From an uncultured Olsenella sp. (GTDB lineage Bacteria; Actinomycetota; Coriobacteriia; Coriobacteriales; Atopobiaceae), in contig ONBR01000005.1 in the NCBI GenBank assembly GCA_900316105.1, forward strand, positions 62,001-126,000: a stretch of 64,000 nucleotides of DNA, given 5' to 3'. The first letter of the stretch is position 1. The number at the start of each line of letters is the position of its first letter. A program made the translations under genes and the position numbers. Of this stretch, positions 17,196 to 26,654 are shown in pieces. The notes under the pieces were generated by a model. It worked only from the letters and a program-made list of their open reading frames with translations. It was not told the origin of the DNA and did no database searches.

Positions 17196-17738
17196 TTAGA
17201 GCTGGGCCTCTACTGCCCTGCGGACCTCGGCCATGTCGACGGTGGGCTCGAAGCGGGCTACCAGCTGGCCCTGACGGTCCACCAGGAACTTGGTGAAGTT
17301 CCACATGATGTAGGCCTTGTCGCCGAACTTCTTGTTATTGGCCTGGGCGAACTTCTGCAGGGCCTTGGCCTTCAGCCCCTTGCCGAAGCCCTGGAAGGGC
17401 CGCTCGGTTGCCAGGTCGGCAAAGAGGGGGTCGGCGCTCTCCCCGTTGACCTCGACCTTCTTGAACTGGGGAAACTCGGTGCCAAACTTCATGGTGCAGA
17501 ACTGGTGGATCTCCTCGTCGGACTCGGGTGCCTGGTCGGCAAACTGGTTGCAGGGGAAGTCCAGGACCTCGAAGCCACGGTCCTTGAAGTCGGCGTAGAT
17601 CTTCTCGAGGTCGTCGTACTGGGGGGTGAAGCCGCAGCCAGTGGCGGTATTGACGATGAGAAGTACCTTGCCCTTGTACTTGTCGAGGCTGGTGGTGGAG
17701 CCATCACGCTCGGTAACGGTGTAGTCGTAGTAGCTCAT
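17196..17738 (-). CDS. Glutathione peroxidase family protein
   Basis: A 180-residue thioredoxin-fold peroxidase. It has the peroxidatic cysteine in NTATGCGFTPQY, the conserved FPCNQFADQAP stretch whose Gln belongs to the active-site tetrad, and WNFTKFLVD near residue 145. Bacterial members of this kind mostly reduce peroxides with thioredoxin rather than glutathione. In an anaerobe it would protect against oxygen exposure. It is monocistronic and bordered downstream by TGTCTC repeats. Confidence 0.92.
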   Translation of the reverse strand: MSYYDYTVTERDGSTTSLDKYKGKVLLIVNTATGCGFTPQYDDLEKIYADFKDRGFEVLDFPCNQFADQAPESDEEIHQFCTMKFGTEFPQFKKVEVNGESADPLFADLATERPFQGFGKGLKAKALQKFAQANNKKFGDKAYIMWNFTKFLVDRQGQLVARFEPTVDMAEVRRAVEAQL

Positions 17739-17948
17739 GAGAGACCCCTTTCAGCTGGTTTCTGTGGCCTATCGAACTGCCTATGATTATGGCGCACCAA
17801 AAGTTAGAAGTAAACAACTAAGTTGTACACAATCTAAATTCACACTTCCGCCACTCATCTACCCACGAGCCGATGTTGGCCTTTTTCTTTGTCCGAGAGT
17901 AGTGGACTAAGATGTAGGGGTTACGACAAGCGGGAGAGGGAGACGTAC

Positions 17949-18773
17949 ATGAGTAACTTCACCGACACGCCCCTGGTGGGGGCCAATGCGGGACAGACTT
18001 ACCTGCCCTTCAAAGACAACATCCACGTGCCGACGCTTCCCTATGCTCCCCTGGACGAGCCCAATCCTCCCTATCCCGAGCTTGAGCTCAACCAGATGGC
18101 GCAGGGGAGGAACTGGCACATCAACCAGCGGTCCCAGCACTTCCTGCCTGGCGTGACGGCCGAGATGATGGACTGGTTCTGGGGCAACATGGAAAAGTGC
18201 TACTACCTCTGGGCGCCCGGTTCTCACAAGCGCTTCTCCTGGCTGTCCGAGCCCTGGATGGCTGGCTTTGGCGGTTCGGCCTTTCTAATCAGCGAGTCGG
18301 TGGGGGAGGGTGCCGCCGTCTTTGGCGGAAACGGCATCGAGATTAACCGCCTGACCCTGGACTTCTTTCCCTTCACCTATGCGCTCAAGCACGTCCTGGT
18401 GGAAGGCACCTTCAACGACCTGGGAGAGTTCGTGGACATGACCGTCCACATGTGGGAGGACGCCGAGGGCGGGCTCAACCACGTGACGGCAGCAGTCGCC
18501 GCTGCAGATGAGGACCTCCACGAGCCGCCCCACTTTGTGAAGGAAATGCTGGCGGAAAATCCCGATGCCGTACCCGTGGCCCCCAGCTCCACGGACCACT
18601 CGGAGTACGAGGCATCGCGCTGGCCTCAGTTCCTGCCCCAGCTCTACGCCATCTGGAAGGACCACCCCGACCCCTGCCAGAACTACAAGGCCAATCTCGA
18701 GGTGGAGCAGACGGGTCCCGAGACCTGGCGCTACACCCACGAGAACGGCCCCATCCACTACGACGAGTGCTAG
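17949..18773 (+). CDS. PhlG/phloretin-hydrolase-like C-C bond hydrolase
   Basis: A 274-residue protein resembling the DAPG hydrolase PhlG / phloretin hydrolase family. That family holds zinc and cleaves the C-C bond between an acyl group and a phloroglucinol ring. Visible family features are FLPGVTAEMMDWFWGNME, then YYLWAPGSHKRFSW with a candidate metal His, and a His/Glu-rich C-terminal half (HMWEDAEGGLNHV, PIHYDEC). The start ATG 17949 follows GGGAGAGGGAGA. It is a single gene between divergent promoters. In gut bacteria such enzymes break down flavonoid intermediates, but the substrate here is not proven. Confidence 0.7.
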   Translation: MSNFTDTPLVGANAGQTYLPFKDNIHVPTLPYAPLDEPNPPYPELELNQMAQGRNWHINQRSQHFLPGVTAEMMDWFWGNMEKCYYLWAPGSHKRFSWLSEPWMAGFGGSAFLISESVGEGAAVFGGNGIEINRLTLDFFPFTYALKHVLVEGTFNDLGEFVDMTVHMWEDAEGGLNHVTAAVAAADEDLHEPPHFVKEMLAENPDAVPVAPSSTDHSEYEASRWPQFLPQLYAIWKDHPDPCQNYKANLEVEQTGPETWRYTHENGPIHYDEC

Positions 18774-18851
18774 ACAGCCTGTCCTGCGAAAGAACCCCAG
18801 TGGAAATCGTCCCATTTCGGCGAAATCCTCCGGGGCTTCCATATATCGGGG

Positions 18852-19787
18852 CTACTGCTGCGGTCTGGCCAGACGCGAGAAGAGGTCCGTGGCTGCCCGG
18901 CGGACGGCGTCCCAGCCAGTGGGTCGCGCTGCCGTCCAGTCCACGGGATGTTCCTGCAGGTAGAGGCGACCTTCCTCAATCACCTGCTGGCCAGTGCCCG
19001 CCTGGAATGCGTCGTCGCCCGAGACGGGCAGGTTTATGTAGACGTCCGCCATGTTTGAGTAGATCTTGTCCAGCTGGTTGGCGCCGCAGGTCATGGTGCG
19101 CTTTGCGATGCCCAGGGGAGAAAGGTCCTCTTGCACGGGCATGTGGCGACGCAAGCCGACACCCACCACGGCGTCCACGCTTCTGCGGTCAAAGAGGGGC
19201 GTGGGCAGGTTCATCCTGCAACCGCCGTCCATAAAGATGCGGTCACGATACTTGGTCGAGCTGATGGCCAGGGGATAGGAGGCCGACGCCGTGATGCAGC
19301 GGGCAACGTCCAGGTCGTCCGAGAGACAGACCCAGTTGCCGTTGGGGTCGCCAAAGAGCTCCTCGTCGTTGGTAAAGACGCAGAGGTCGCCTGAGAGGAT
19401 ATCCACCGCGGGAAGGGCCACGGGCATCTTGAAGTCGTTGAAGGAATGGATGCCCGCCTGGTCCAGGACGTCTCTGGCAAAGCCATACAGGATGTCCGAG
19501 TTGATGAGGCCGTTGTTGCCTGCAACGACGTTGAGGACCTTGAGGCCCATGTGGTTCAGGACTCCCTCGGCCACGATCTTCTCATCCATCTGGATCAGGA
19601 GGGCCTCAATCTGCTGGGGGCTCAGGCCTCCCGCCACGAGGGCTGCTACCAAGGCGCCCATCGAGGTGCCAGCCACGGCACCGATGTGAATCTCGTTGCG
19701 GACCATGTCCTCCACGGCAGCCAGCTCCGAGAAGGACCGGAAACCCCCGCCGCTGAATGCCACGCCCACGCCCTCGACCCTGCTCAT
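18852..19787 (-). CDS. Patatin-like phospholipase / acyl hydrolase
   Basis: A 311-residue protein with the full patatin dyad layout: oxyanion loop SGGGFRSF at residues ~10-17, nucleophile serine in AGTSMGAL, and catalytic Asp in FMDGGCRMNLP. Patatins are cytosolic or membrane-associated lipid acyl hydrolases. ATG 19787 is the start, close to an AAAGGAGGG site. It is divergent from the TerB-BrxD-helicase module, sharing a 158-base promoter region. Patatin domains also serve as effectors in some bacterial defence systems, so a link with the neighbouring module is worth noting but unproven. Confidence 0.9.
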   Translation of the reverse strand: MSRVEGVGVAFSGGGFRSFSELAAVEDMVRNEIHIGAVAGTSMGALVAALVAGGLSPQQIEALLIQMDEKIVAEGVLNHMGLKVLNVVAGNNGLINSDILYGFARDVLDQAGIHSFNDFKMPVALPAVDILSGDLCVFTNDEELFGDPNGNWVCLSDDLDVARCITASASYPLAISSTKYRDRIFMDGGCRMNLPTPLFDRRSVDAVVGVGLRRHMPVQEDLSPLGIAKRTMTCGANQLDKIYSNMADVYINLPVSGDDAFQAGTGQQVIEEGRLYLQEHPVDWTAARPTGWDAVRRAATDLFSRLARPQQ

Positions 19788-19909
19788 ATGCCCTCCTTTG
19801 ACGCGTTGATTTTGTCTACCTTGTACCCATAAATTCTGAGTCTCGTTTTCGCTAGCTTGATGTGGTTCAAGAACTTGCGGTCTTTCACGCACGCCGCTTG
19901 CACCTATCG

Positions 19910-19915
19910 TATACT
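19910..19915 (+). promoter_or_regulatory. Possible -10 box for the TerB-BrxD-helicase operon
   Basis: TATACT lies 30 bases before the GTG start of the first gene. No convincing -35 box is seen at 16-18 bases upstream. Confidence 0.3.
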
Positions 19916-19945
19916 ATAGGAACAGGTGTACGAAAGGAGGCGAGC

Positions 19946-22081
19946 GTGTCCAGGGCAGACGACATCATCGAAGGGCTGAGGCGCGAGGCAGCGAGCCGTG
20001 CGGCGCGCTCGCACGGACATGGGGCGGGCGAGAGAGACCGTGATTTGGGCTCTCTCTTGCAGACCGGGCGCCAGCTGGCAGACAGCATGAGCGGCCATGA
20101 GGTCCCCAAATCCACCGACGAAGGTCGTGCCTTCCACTCGTCGCGGGAGGGCCTGGCTGGCCGGGAGGGTCGCGCCTATCGGACTTCCTCCTACGAGGAA
20201 GAGAGGGTCCCTCCCCGTCAGGCACGATACAGTCGATCCAATCGGCCCGTCAGACCAGAGGAAAAGCCCGTGAGACAGGCATCGCGGCCCCAGCCATCAA
20301 GGGCATCTCGCGAGGCCTTCAAGCGAGCCTCCTTCCTCGCCAGCCAGCGTCTCATGAGGGGGGATTTCGATCCCTTTGGGGATGATCCGGAACCCTGGGA
20401 TCCGTCCTTTGTACCCGTACCCCCGCCAGAGTCCGAACCTCCAGTGCCCGAGCCCATCACCCATATGCGGGCCATGGCGCATGGCTCCTCAGACCAGGGC
20501 TGGAGTTATGGTGGCTCAAAGCTCTTCTTTGAGCAGGCCCTCCTTATGGCCGACTATACGGATGACCTTCCCTACAAGGGACGTTTCACCAGCTACTACC
20601 CTACCTACCAGGATATGAGCAATCGCGTCCTCAGGGGCTACTTCACCTGGCGGACCCTCTTTCGTCAGGGGCAGACACCGCTGTGCCCGGCCTCATTCCT
20701 CTTTGTTCATGCCTACGAGGTCCTCTGCGGCGTGGGGGTTGAGCCTGGTCCTGCTGGTCTGCGGGAGCTTAACCGCATGTACAAGGCCTATCATGACCTT
20801 CCAGGCTTCGAGTCCCTGTCGCGCTACCTGCCGCGTTGGATGCGCGACTATGTGGTGTATCACGGCATCGACCCTGCCGACCTGCCTGCGGACAGCGTCA
20901 GCCTGGGCGAGCGAGCTCCCTTCCTTGGAGCGGTGGCCATTCTGCGCAGGGCGGAGGGCCATCTGCTCAACCAGCCGGCTGGCACCCGCTGGCGGGAGGC
21001 TCCCAGCATCCCCAACTCCGAGGAACTCGTGCGAGCGCTGGATGCGGCGTCGCGCTACCACCTGTCAAAGTCCAAGGCCATGAAGGTCCACCCACAGGAG
21101 CTCACGGCCATCATTCCCCAGGTCTTTGCACGGATGGTCGACCACTGCCGGAGGCGGCGCAAGGTGGGTTTTGTCGATGGGCTCTTTGGGCCAGAGGTCT
21201 CAGTCAGCTACCTCATGTATTCTGCAGCGGTCTTTTGGGAAGCCAGCCCTCATGCGGACGCGCGGGTCAAGCTCCCCACGGGCGAGGTCTACACCTGCAC
21301 CGATGGTCGCTGGCGAGTGCAAAGGGTCTGCGAGGCACATGCGCCCAGCAAGGAGCTGGGCCAGATTCTCAAGGCGGTCGACCGCATCTTTCGCACCCAT
21401 GTGGACGACCTTCCCCCGCTCAAGGAGGCCAAGACCCCAAAGTATCTGGCAAAGATCATCGAGGAGGAGGTTCAGGGCTATCTGGACCAAAGGGCTGCCC
21501 ATGAGGCCGCCCAGGTTCACATAGACAGGACCAAGCTCCGCGGCATCCGCGAGGCCGCGGGACGCACACAGGAGGCCCTGCTGGTGGACGAGGAGCGCGA
21601 GGAAGTGCCAGTCGTGTCCGAACCCGATCTGCCCGTCCTGGCCGAGGCGGTACCTGCTGAGGCGGCGTCCCGTCAGGCAGGGCACACCACGGACCCCAAT
21701 CCCTCGAGGCCTTGCGACCAGTCCGGCGATGACGAGGGCGAGCTGCCGTCCGATGCCTCTCCCGATGGGCGAAGCTCATCGGAACAGCTATCCCTAGCTG
21801 CCGAAATGCAGGCTGTTGTACCGACTGATGGCTTACCTTCGGGGTCCGAGTCCGTGGGCCTCTCTCCACTGGAAGCGTCAGTTCTTCGGGACCTTCTGGA
21901 CGAAAGGCCCGCAGACGCGGAGTCTGCGGCGCGTGCTGCCGACATGATGCTGTCGCTGGTGGTGGATACAATAAACGAGAAGCTCCTTGACCTCGTGGGC
22001 GATACCGTCATTGACTATGCGACGGACACGCCCGAGCTGATAGAGGACTACATAGAAGACGTACGGGAGGTCTTGTCGTGA
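19946..22081 (+). CDS. TerB-N / TerB-C domain protein
   Basis: A 711-residue protein. The first ~170 residues are charged and low-complexity, then comes a TerB-N-like region (QGWSYGGSKLFFEQALLMAD through LFVHAYEVLCGVGVEPG). The C-terminal ~280 residues resemble TerB-C, ending in VVDTINEKLLDLVGDTVIDY and a final acidic helix. These domains were described in proteins linked to tellurium-resistance-type stress systems and often flank ATPase/helicase pairs. The start is GTG 19946, six bases after AAAGGAGG. Its stop overlaps the start of the next gene (GTGA), so the two are translationally coupled. The biochemical role is unknown. Confidence 0.75.
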   Translation: MSRADDIIEGLRREAASRAARSHGHGAGERDRDLGSLLQTGRQLADSMSGHEVPKSTDEGRAFHSSREGLAGREGRAYRTSSYEEERVPPRQARYSRSNRPVRPEEKPVRQASRPQPSRASREAFKRASFLASQRLMRGDFDPFGDDPEPWDPSFVPVPPPESEPPVPEPITHMRAMAHGSSDQGWSYGGSKLFFEQALLMADYTDDLPYKGRFTSYYPTYQDMSNRVLRGYFTWRTLFRQGQTPLCPASFLFVHAYEVLCGVGVEPGPAGLRELNRMYKAYHDLPGFESLSRYLPRWMRDYVVYHGIDPADLPADSVSLGERAPFLGAVAILRRAEGHLLNQPAGTRWREAPSIPNSEELVRALDAASRYHLSKSKAMKVHPQELTAIIPQVFARMVDHCRRRRKVGFVDGLFGPEVSVSYLMYSAAVFWEASPHADARVKLPTGEVYTCTDGRWRVQRVCEAHAPSKELGQILKAVDRIFRTHVDDLPPLKEAKTPKYLAKIIEEEVQGYLDQRAAHEAAQVHIDRTKLRGIREAAGRTQEALLVDEEREEVPVVSEPDLPVLAEAVPAEAASRQAGHTTDPNPSRPCDQSGDDEGELPSDASPDGRSSSEQLSLAAEMQAVVPTDGLPSGSESVGLSPLEASVLRDLLDERPADAESAARAADMMLSLVVDTINEKLLDLVGDTVIDYATDTPELIEDYIEDVREVLS

Positions 22082-23535
22082 GCGACGCCCCTAACACCCA
22101 AAGAACCTCATCCGCATCAGCGGCCCCTACCACGCGTCAGAGGACTCGTGTACCGAAGCGCATCGCCACGGTGATCATCAACTCGCTCAAGGGAGGCGTC
22201 GTTCCCCGCATCGGCCTGCCCTACATCACGGTCGGTCGCGAGCCAGAGATCAACGCCCTCCTTCGCGACTTGGACATCGTCGCTGACGGAGGAGCCTCCT
22301 TCCGCTTCGTGGTCGGTCGCTACGGCTCGGGAAAGAGCTTCCTCCTTCAGACCATCCGCAACCACGCCATGGGCAAGGGCTTTGTGGTGGCTGACGCCGA
22401 CCTGTCTCCCGAGCGCCGTCTCCAGGGGTCAAAGGGGCAGGGCCTGGCTACCTACCGGGAGCTTATAGGCAATCTGGCCACAAAGACCAGGCCAGAGGGC
22501 GGTGCCCTCACCCTGATTCTGGACCGGTGGATTTCTGGCGTCCAGGCCCAGGTGGCCGCGGCGGGCGTCCTGCCTGACGACCCCCGCTTTGCCGACGAGG
22601 TCGAGCGCCGCATCTATGCGGTCATAGCTGACCTTCAGGAGATGGTCCATGGCTTCGATTTCGCAAAGATCCTCTCGACCTACTTCCACGCCCATCTGGA
22701 GGCAGACGACGATACCAAGGCCTCGGTGCTTAAGTGGTTCCGCGGCGAGTACCGGACGAAGTCCGAGGCCCGTCAGGAGCTGGGAGTCAACGTGATCATT
22801 GGCGACGAGGACTGGTACGACTACATAAAGCTCTTTGCCCGATTCCTTCGTGGGGCTGGCTACCAGGGCTTGGTCGTCCTGGTGGACGAGCTGGTGAACC
22901 TCTACAAGATTCCCAACGCCATCAGTCGCCAGTACAACTACGAGAAGATCCTGACCATGTACAACGACACCCTCCAGGGAAAGGCTCAGTACCTGGGCAT
23001 CATCATGAGCGGCACGCCCCAGTGCGTGGAGGACCGCAGGCGTGGCCTCTACTCCTACGAGGCCTTGAGGAGCCGCCTGACCCAGGGTCGCTTCGGCCGC
23101 GAGGGACATGTGGACCTGATGGCCCCCGTCATTCGCCTGACGCCCCTCACTCCCGAGGAGCTCCTCGTCCTGGTGGAGAAGCTGGCAAACATCCACGCTG
23201 GTCTCTTTGGCTATGAGCGAAGGGTGACCGAGGATGACCTGGCCCACTTCCTGGAAGTGGAGCTCTCCCGCGTGGGCGCAGACACCCACGTGACTCCGCG
23301 CGAGATCATTCGTGACTTCATCGAGATGCTGGACGTGATGCTCCAGGATCCCAGCCAGACGGTGAGCAGCCTCCTGGGGTCGGGCGACTTTGGCGGCTTA
23401 GGCTCGGATTCGGATGGCGGCTCTGGTGCGGCGGGGTCAGCGGAGGGAGCTCCCGCCATGGCCCGGGTCTCCTCGATAGGCGGTGCGTCGACGACTGGCG
23501 CCGACCCTGCTGGCTACGCCGAGTTCAAGCTGTAG
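22078..23535 (+). CDS. BrxD-like ATP-binding protein
   Basis: A 485-residue P-loop ATPase of the BREX ATP-binding (DUF2791/BrxD) type. After a low-complexity start, INSLKGGVVPRIGLPYITVG leads into the Walker A VVGRYGSGKSFLLQ (about residues 80-93). A Walker B, GLVVLVDELVNLY, lies near residue 270, and an ISRQYNYEKILTMYND segment follows. BrxD occurs with a BrxHI helicase in type 2 BREX phage-defence loci. Here no PglZ, PglX or BrxC was seen. The GTG start lies inside the TGA of the TerB gene, and the helicase follows after nine bases. Confidence 0.82.
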   Translation: MSDAPNTQRTSSASAAPTTRQRTRVPKRIATVIINSLKGGVVPRIGLPYITVGREPEINALLRDLDIVADGGASFRFVVGRYGSGKSFLLQTIRNHAMGKGFVVADADLSPERRLQGSKGQGLATYRELIGNLATKTRPEGGALTLILDRWISGVQAQVAAAGVLPDDPRFADEVERRIYAVIADLQEMVHGFDFAKILSTYFHAHLEADDDTKASVLKWFRGEYRTKSEARQELGVNVIIGDEDWYDYIKLFARFLRGAGYQGLVVLVDELVNLYKIPNAISRQYNYEKILTMYNDTLQGKAQYLGIIMSGTPQCVEDRRRGLYSYEALRSRLTQGRFGREGHVDLMAPVIRLTPLTPEELLVLVEKLANIHAGLFGYERRVTEDDLAHFLEVELSRVGADTHVTPREIIRDFIEMLDVMLQDPSQTVSSLLGSGDFGGLGSDSDGGSGAAGSAEGAPAMARVSSIGGASTTGADPAGYAEFKL

Positions 23536-23544
23536 GAGCGTCGA

Positions 23545-26016
23545 ATGGGAGTCTTCGATCGATTTGCCCCCTTTGTGCAGGACTTCGTCTACGAGCATGA
23601 CTGGGAGTCACTTCGTGGTATCCAAGTTGCCGCAGCCGATGCCATCTTTAACACCGACGCCAACGTTCTCCTTACCTCGTCTACCGCATCGGGAAAGACC
23701 GAGGCAGCTTTCTTTCCCATACTCACGGAGCTTTGGGAGGACCCGCCAGCCACGGTGGGCTGCATTTACGTCGGACCCCTCAAGGCCCTGATCAACGATC
23801 AGTTCTATCGGCTTACCGACCTCTGCGAGCAGGGGGACATAAAGGTCTGGCACTGGCATGGCGACGTTTCGGCCTCGCACAAGGCGCGTCTGATGAAGCA
23901 TCCCTCGGGCATCTTGCAGATTACGCCCGAATCCCTGGAGGCCATGCTCCTCCACCGTCACGCCGCCATACCCAAGCTCTTTGGCGACCTTCGCTTCGTC
24001 GTGGTTGATGAGGTTCACTCACTCCTGCGTGGCGACCGTGGAGCCCAGACCCTCTGTCTGATCGAGCGCCTGTCCAGGCTGGCTGGTGTGAACCCGCGCC
24101 GGGTCGGGCTTTCCGCTACCATCGGGGACCCCCTGGCCACGGCTCGGATTTTGGGTGCAGGCTCGGGTAGGGATACGGTGATTCCCCAGGTAGACGACCA
24201 CGGTGCCACCTGGCGTCTCTCCATGGAGCACTTCTACACCTCTGGTCCTCAGGCGGCAGACCGTGCCACGTCGAGCGAGCTTCGCAGGGCCTCTGCCGAT
24301 GGGTCGATACCCGTTGATGCCATAGTCGAGCGTGTGGATGGGGAGGGAGACGATGCACCTGACGTTGGCGGTGCTCAGGCAGGTTCGACTGCACTTGCAT
24401 CCCAGCCGGCTGCGATTATGCCCACAGCCCCCCAGGGAGAGGCCCAGGATGCCACCGACGTGGCGCCCAAGGAGGCCGATCCTGGCTTGGCCTATATCTT
24501 TGAGCACACCCGGGGGCGGAAGTGCCTGATCTTCTCCAACTCTCGCGAGGAATGCGAAGAGGTCTGCTCTACCCTGCGCTCCTATTGCGAGAGAAACGGC
24601 GAGCCTGACCGTTTCCTCATCCACCACGGAAACCTCTCCTCCAGCCTGCGTGAATCGGCTGAGGAGCTCATGCGAGACGAAGATGCCAACCTCACCACCT
24701 GTACCACGGCCACCCTGGAGCTAGGCATCGATATCGGCCGTCTGGAGCGGGCCTTCCAGATGGATGCGCCCTTCACGGTCTCGGCCTTCCTCCAGAGGAT
24801 GGGGCGCACTGGCAGGCGCGGGCAGCCGCCCGAGATGTGGTTCGTGATGAGGGAGGACCAACCCGAACCGCGCTCGCTCCTTCCCGAGCGCATTCCCTGG
24901 AAGCTTCTCCAGGGTATCGCCCTGGTCCAGCTCTACCTGGAGGAGCGCTGGGTGGAGCCTCCGCGCGAGGGGCGCCGTCACTACAGCCTCCTCTACCATC
25001 AGACCCTCGCGACCCTGGCCTCGGGAGGCGACCTGACCCCCGCAGAACTGGCGGGTCGGGTCCTCACTCTGCCGCCCTTCGGCCACGTGAGTCAGGATGA
25101 CTACCGGGTCCTTCTTCATCACCTTCTGGAGACCGATCAGATTGAGCAGACCGAGACGGGTAGCCTCATCGTTGGCCTGGCTGGCGAGCGAGTGGTCAAC
25201 AACTTCCGCTTCTACGGAGTCTTCGTCGAGAGCGAGGAGTACACCGTTCGCGCTGACAGTCAGGAGTTGGGTACCGTGGTGCAGCCTCCTCCGCCAGGGG
25301 AGAAGCTGGCTATTGCGGGCCATGTCTGGATCGTTGAGGAGATCGACCATCGCAAGCACCTGGTCTACGTGACCCAGGTCAAGGGAAAGGTCCCCGCCTA
25401 CTTCGGCGAGTGCCCGGGTGACATCCACACCCATATCCTGGAGCGGATGCTTCGGGTTCTGGGGGAGCACAAGGACTATCCCTACCTGGGAGACAATGCC
25501 CGGGCTCGCCTGGCTGCCGCAAGAAAACAGACCATTGCCGCGGGTATCGCCGGGCCTGGGGCGGGCATGGGCGCGGTGACGCCAGGGGGAGGTGCGCTTC
25601 GGGCTATGGAAGACGGCCAGGATGCCAGTCCCGACGTTGATGGCTCCGTCCCCATGTCCCTGATCAACCTGGGCGGAGACACCTGGGCCCTCTTTCCCTG
25701 GCTGGGTACCTACGCCTTCCTGGCCCTGGAGCGCGTGATAAAGCTCCGCATGCCAGCCGAGCTCGGCATAAAGGGCGTGGACGTGAGTCGACCCTACTTC
25801 ATCCAGTTCCGCATGTCAGCTGATAGGGAGGACTTTCTGGACGCGCTCGCCACGGTCTTCTCCCAGGAAATCGACCCCATGGGCTTGCTCTATCCCAAGG
25901 AGCTTCCCGTCTTTGACAAGTACGACGAGTACCTACCCCCCGAACTGGTTCGCAAGGGCTTCGCCGAGGGTGTCCTTGATGTCGAAGGAGCCCGAGCCCG
26001 TGTCCTCGGCTGGTAG
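23545..26016 (+). CDS. BrxHI/Lhr-like DEAD/DEAH-box helicase
   Basis: An 823-residue superfamily 2 helicase. Motifs are in order: TSSTASGKTEAAF (I), VGPLKALINDQ (Ia), QITPESLEAM (Ib), VVDEVHSLL (II, DEVH), GLSATIGDP (III), CTTATLELGIDIG (V) and QRMGRTGRRGQ (VI). A low-complexity linker (about residues 235-315) separates the two RecA domains. A C-terminal region of ~380 residues is typical of the BREX helicase group. It presumably translocates on or unwinds DNA together with the BrxD-like ATPase. The three genes are tightly packed and co-oriented. Confidence 0.87.
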   Translation: MGVFDRFAPFVQDFVYEHDWESLRGIQVAAADAIFNTDANVLLTSSTASGKTEAAFFPILTELWEDPPATVGCIYVGPLKALINDQFYRLTDLCEQGDIKVWHWHGDVSASHKARLMKHPSGILQITPESLEAMLLHRHAAIPKLFGDLRFVVVDEVHSLLRGDRGAQTLCLIERLSRLAGVNPRRVGLSATIGDPLATARILGAGSGRDTVIPQVDDHGATWRLSMEHFYTSGPQAADRATSSELRRASADGSIPVDAIVERVDGEGDDAPDVGGAQAGSTALASQPAAIMPTAPQGEAQDATDVAPKEADPGLAYIFEHTRGRKCLIFSNSREECEEVCSTLRSYCERNGEPDRFLIHHGNLSSSLRESAEELMRDEDANLTTCTTATLELGIDIGRLERAFQMDAPFTVSAFLQRMGRTGRRGQPPEMWFVMREDQPEPRSLLPERIPWKLLQGIALVQLYLEERWVEPPREGRRHYSLLYHQTLATLASGGDLTPAELAGRVLTLPPFGHVSQDDYRVLLHHLLETDQIEQTETGSLIVGLAGERVVNNFRFYGVFVESEEYTVRADSQELGTVVQPPPPGEKLAIAGHVWIVEEIDHRKHLVYVTQVKGKVPAYFGECPGDIHTHILERMLRVLGEHKDYPYLGDNARARLAAARKQTIAAGIAGPGAGMGAVTPGGGALRAMEDGQDASPDVDGSVPMSLINLGGDTWALFPWLGTYAFLALERVIKLRMPAELGIKGVDVSRPYFIQFRMSADREDFLDALATVFSQEIDPMGLLYPKELPVFDKYDEYLPPELVRKGFAEGVLDVEGARARVLGW

Positions 26017-26143
26017 GAGAGAGCTGCCTGCTGGTGGCCGTTTGGTCTCGTTCCTGCAAAGAGGCTTTCCGCCGGTATGACTGTCGGGTGAAAATGACTG
26101 GCGGCAGGCCTCCCCTTAGAGGCCGGTGGGCATGGGATGTGGC

Positions 26144-26527
26144 CTAGCGGGAGAGCTTGTGTTTGTGAAACCTGTGCTCCAGGAGTTCCGTGGCTGAAAG
26201 AGGTAGGAGTTTCCCACGCAGGTAACAGAACCGGTCACGGTAGTTCGTGCAGCAGCGATTGTGCATGAAGGCAAGTTGTAGGGGACACCAGAGAACCATG
26301 CAAATCATGTCAAAGAGATAGTAGAAGACGACCCAGAGGATCAGGGTCTGCTCGGTGAGCCAGCCAAGATGGGAGAGGACCAGGCCTACGACGATGTTTC
26401 CTACGATCCAGGCGATACCTACGGGCAGGATTTCACGGTAGCGTCTTGCCCGGATGGATTGGCGGAGCTCTTGGCTGGCGGTTAGCTCCTTTTCCTGCCA
26501 GGGGAGGATGCGCAGGACATTCCACAT
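26144..26527 (-). CDS. Small membrane protein with cysteine motif, unknown function
   Basis: A 127-residue protein with two or three hydrophobic helices (about residues 33-52 and 60-85) and the motif MVLWCPLQLAFMHNRCCTN. That motif resembles a family of small Gram-positive membrane proteins with conserved W-C-P and R-C-C residues, which are usually longer at the C terminus; this copy ends soon after the motif. It lies alone between the helicase gene and an AT-rich spacer. No function can be assigned. Confidence 0.55.
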   Translation of the reverse strand: MWNVLRILPWQEKELTASQELRQSIRARRYREILPVGIAWIVGNIVVGLVLSHLGWLTEQTLILWVVFYYLFDMICMVLWCPLQLAFMHNRCCTNYRDRFCYLRGKLLPLSATELLEHRFHKHKLSR

Positions 26528-26654
26528 GCTTGCAGAGGGATAATCCGAGAGTCTGAAGCGCCTGTAGCCTAGTTTTGTAGACTATGTTACAAAATCGCTG
26601 TCTACCCTTGTATTTCACTGCTTTGGCTTGCTTTTGTTGAAATAACAGTTATAG

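Noticed and set aside
22078..26016. Complete BREX locus
   Set aside because: Only BrxD- and BrxHI-like genes are seen; PglZ, PglX/BrxX, BrxC/PglY and BrxA/B are absent, so calling it BREX would overstate the evidence.
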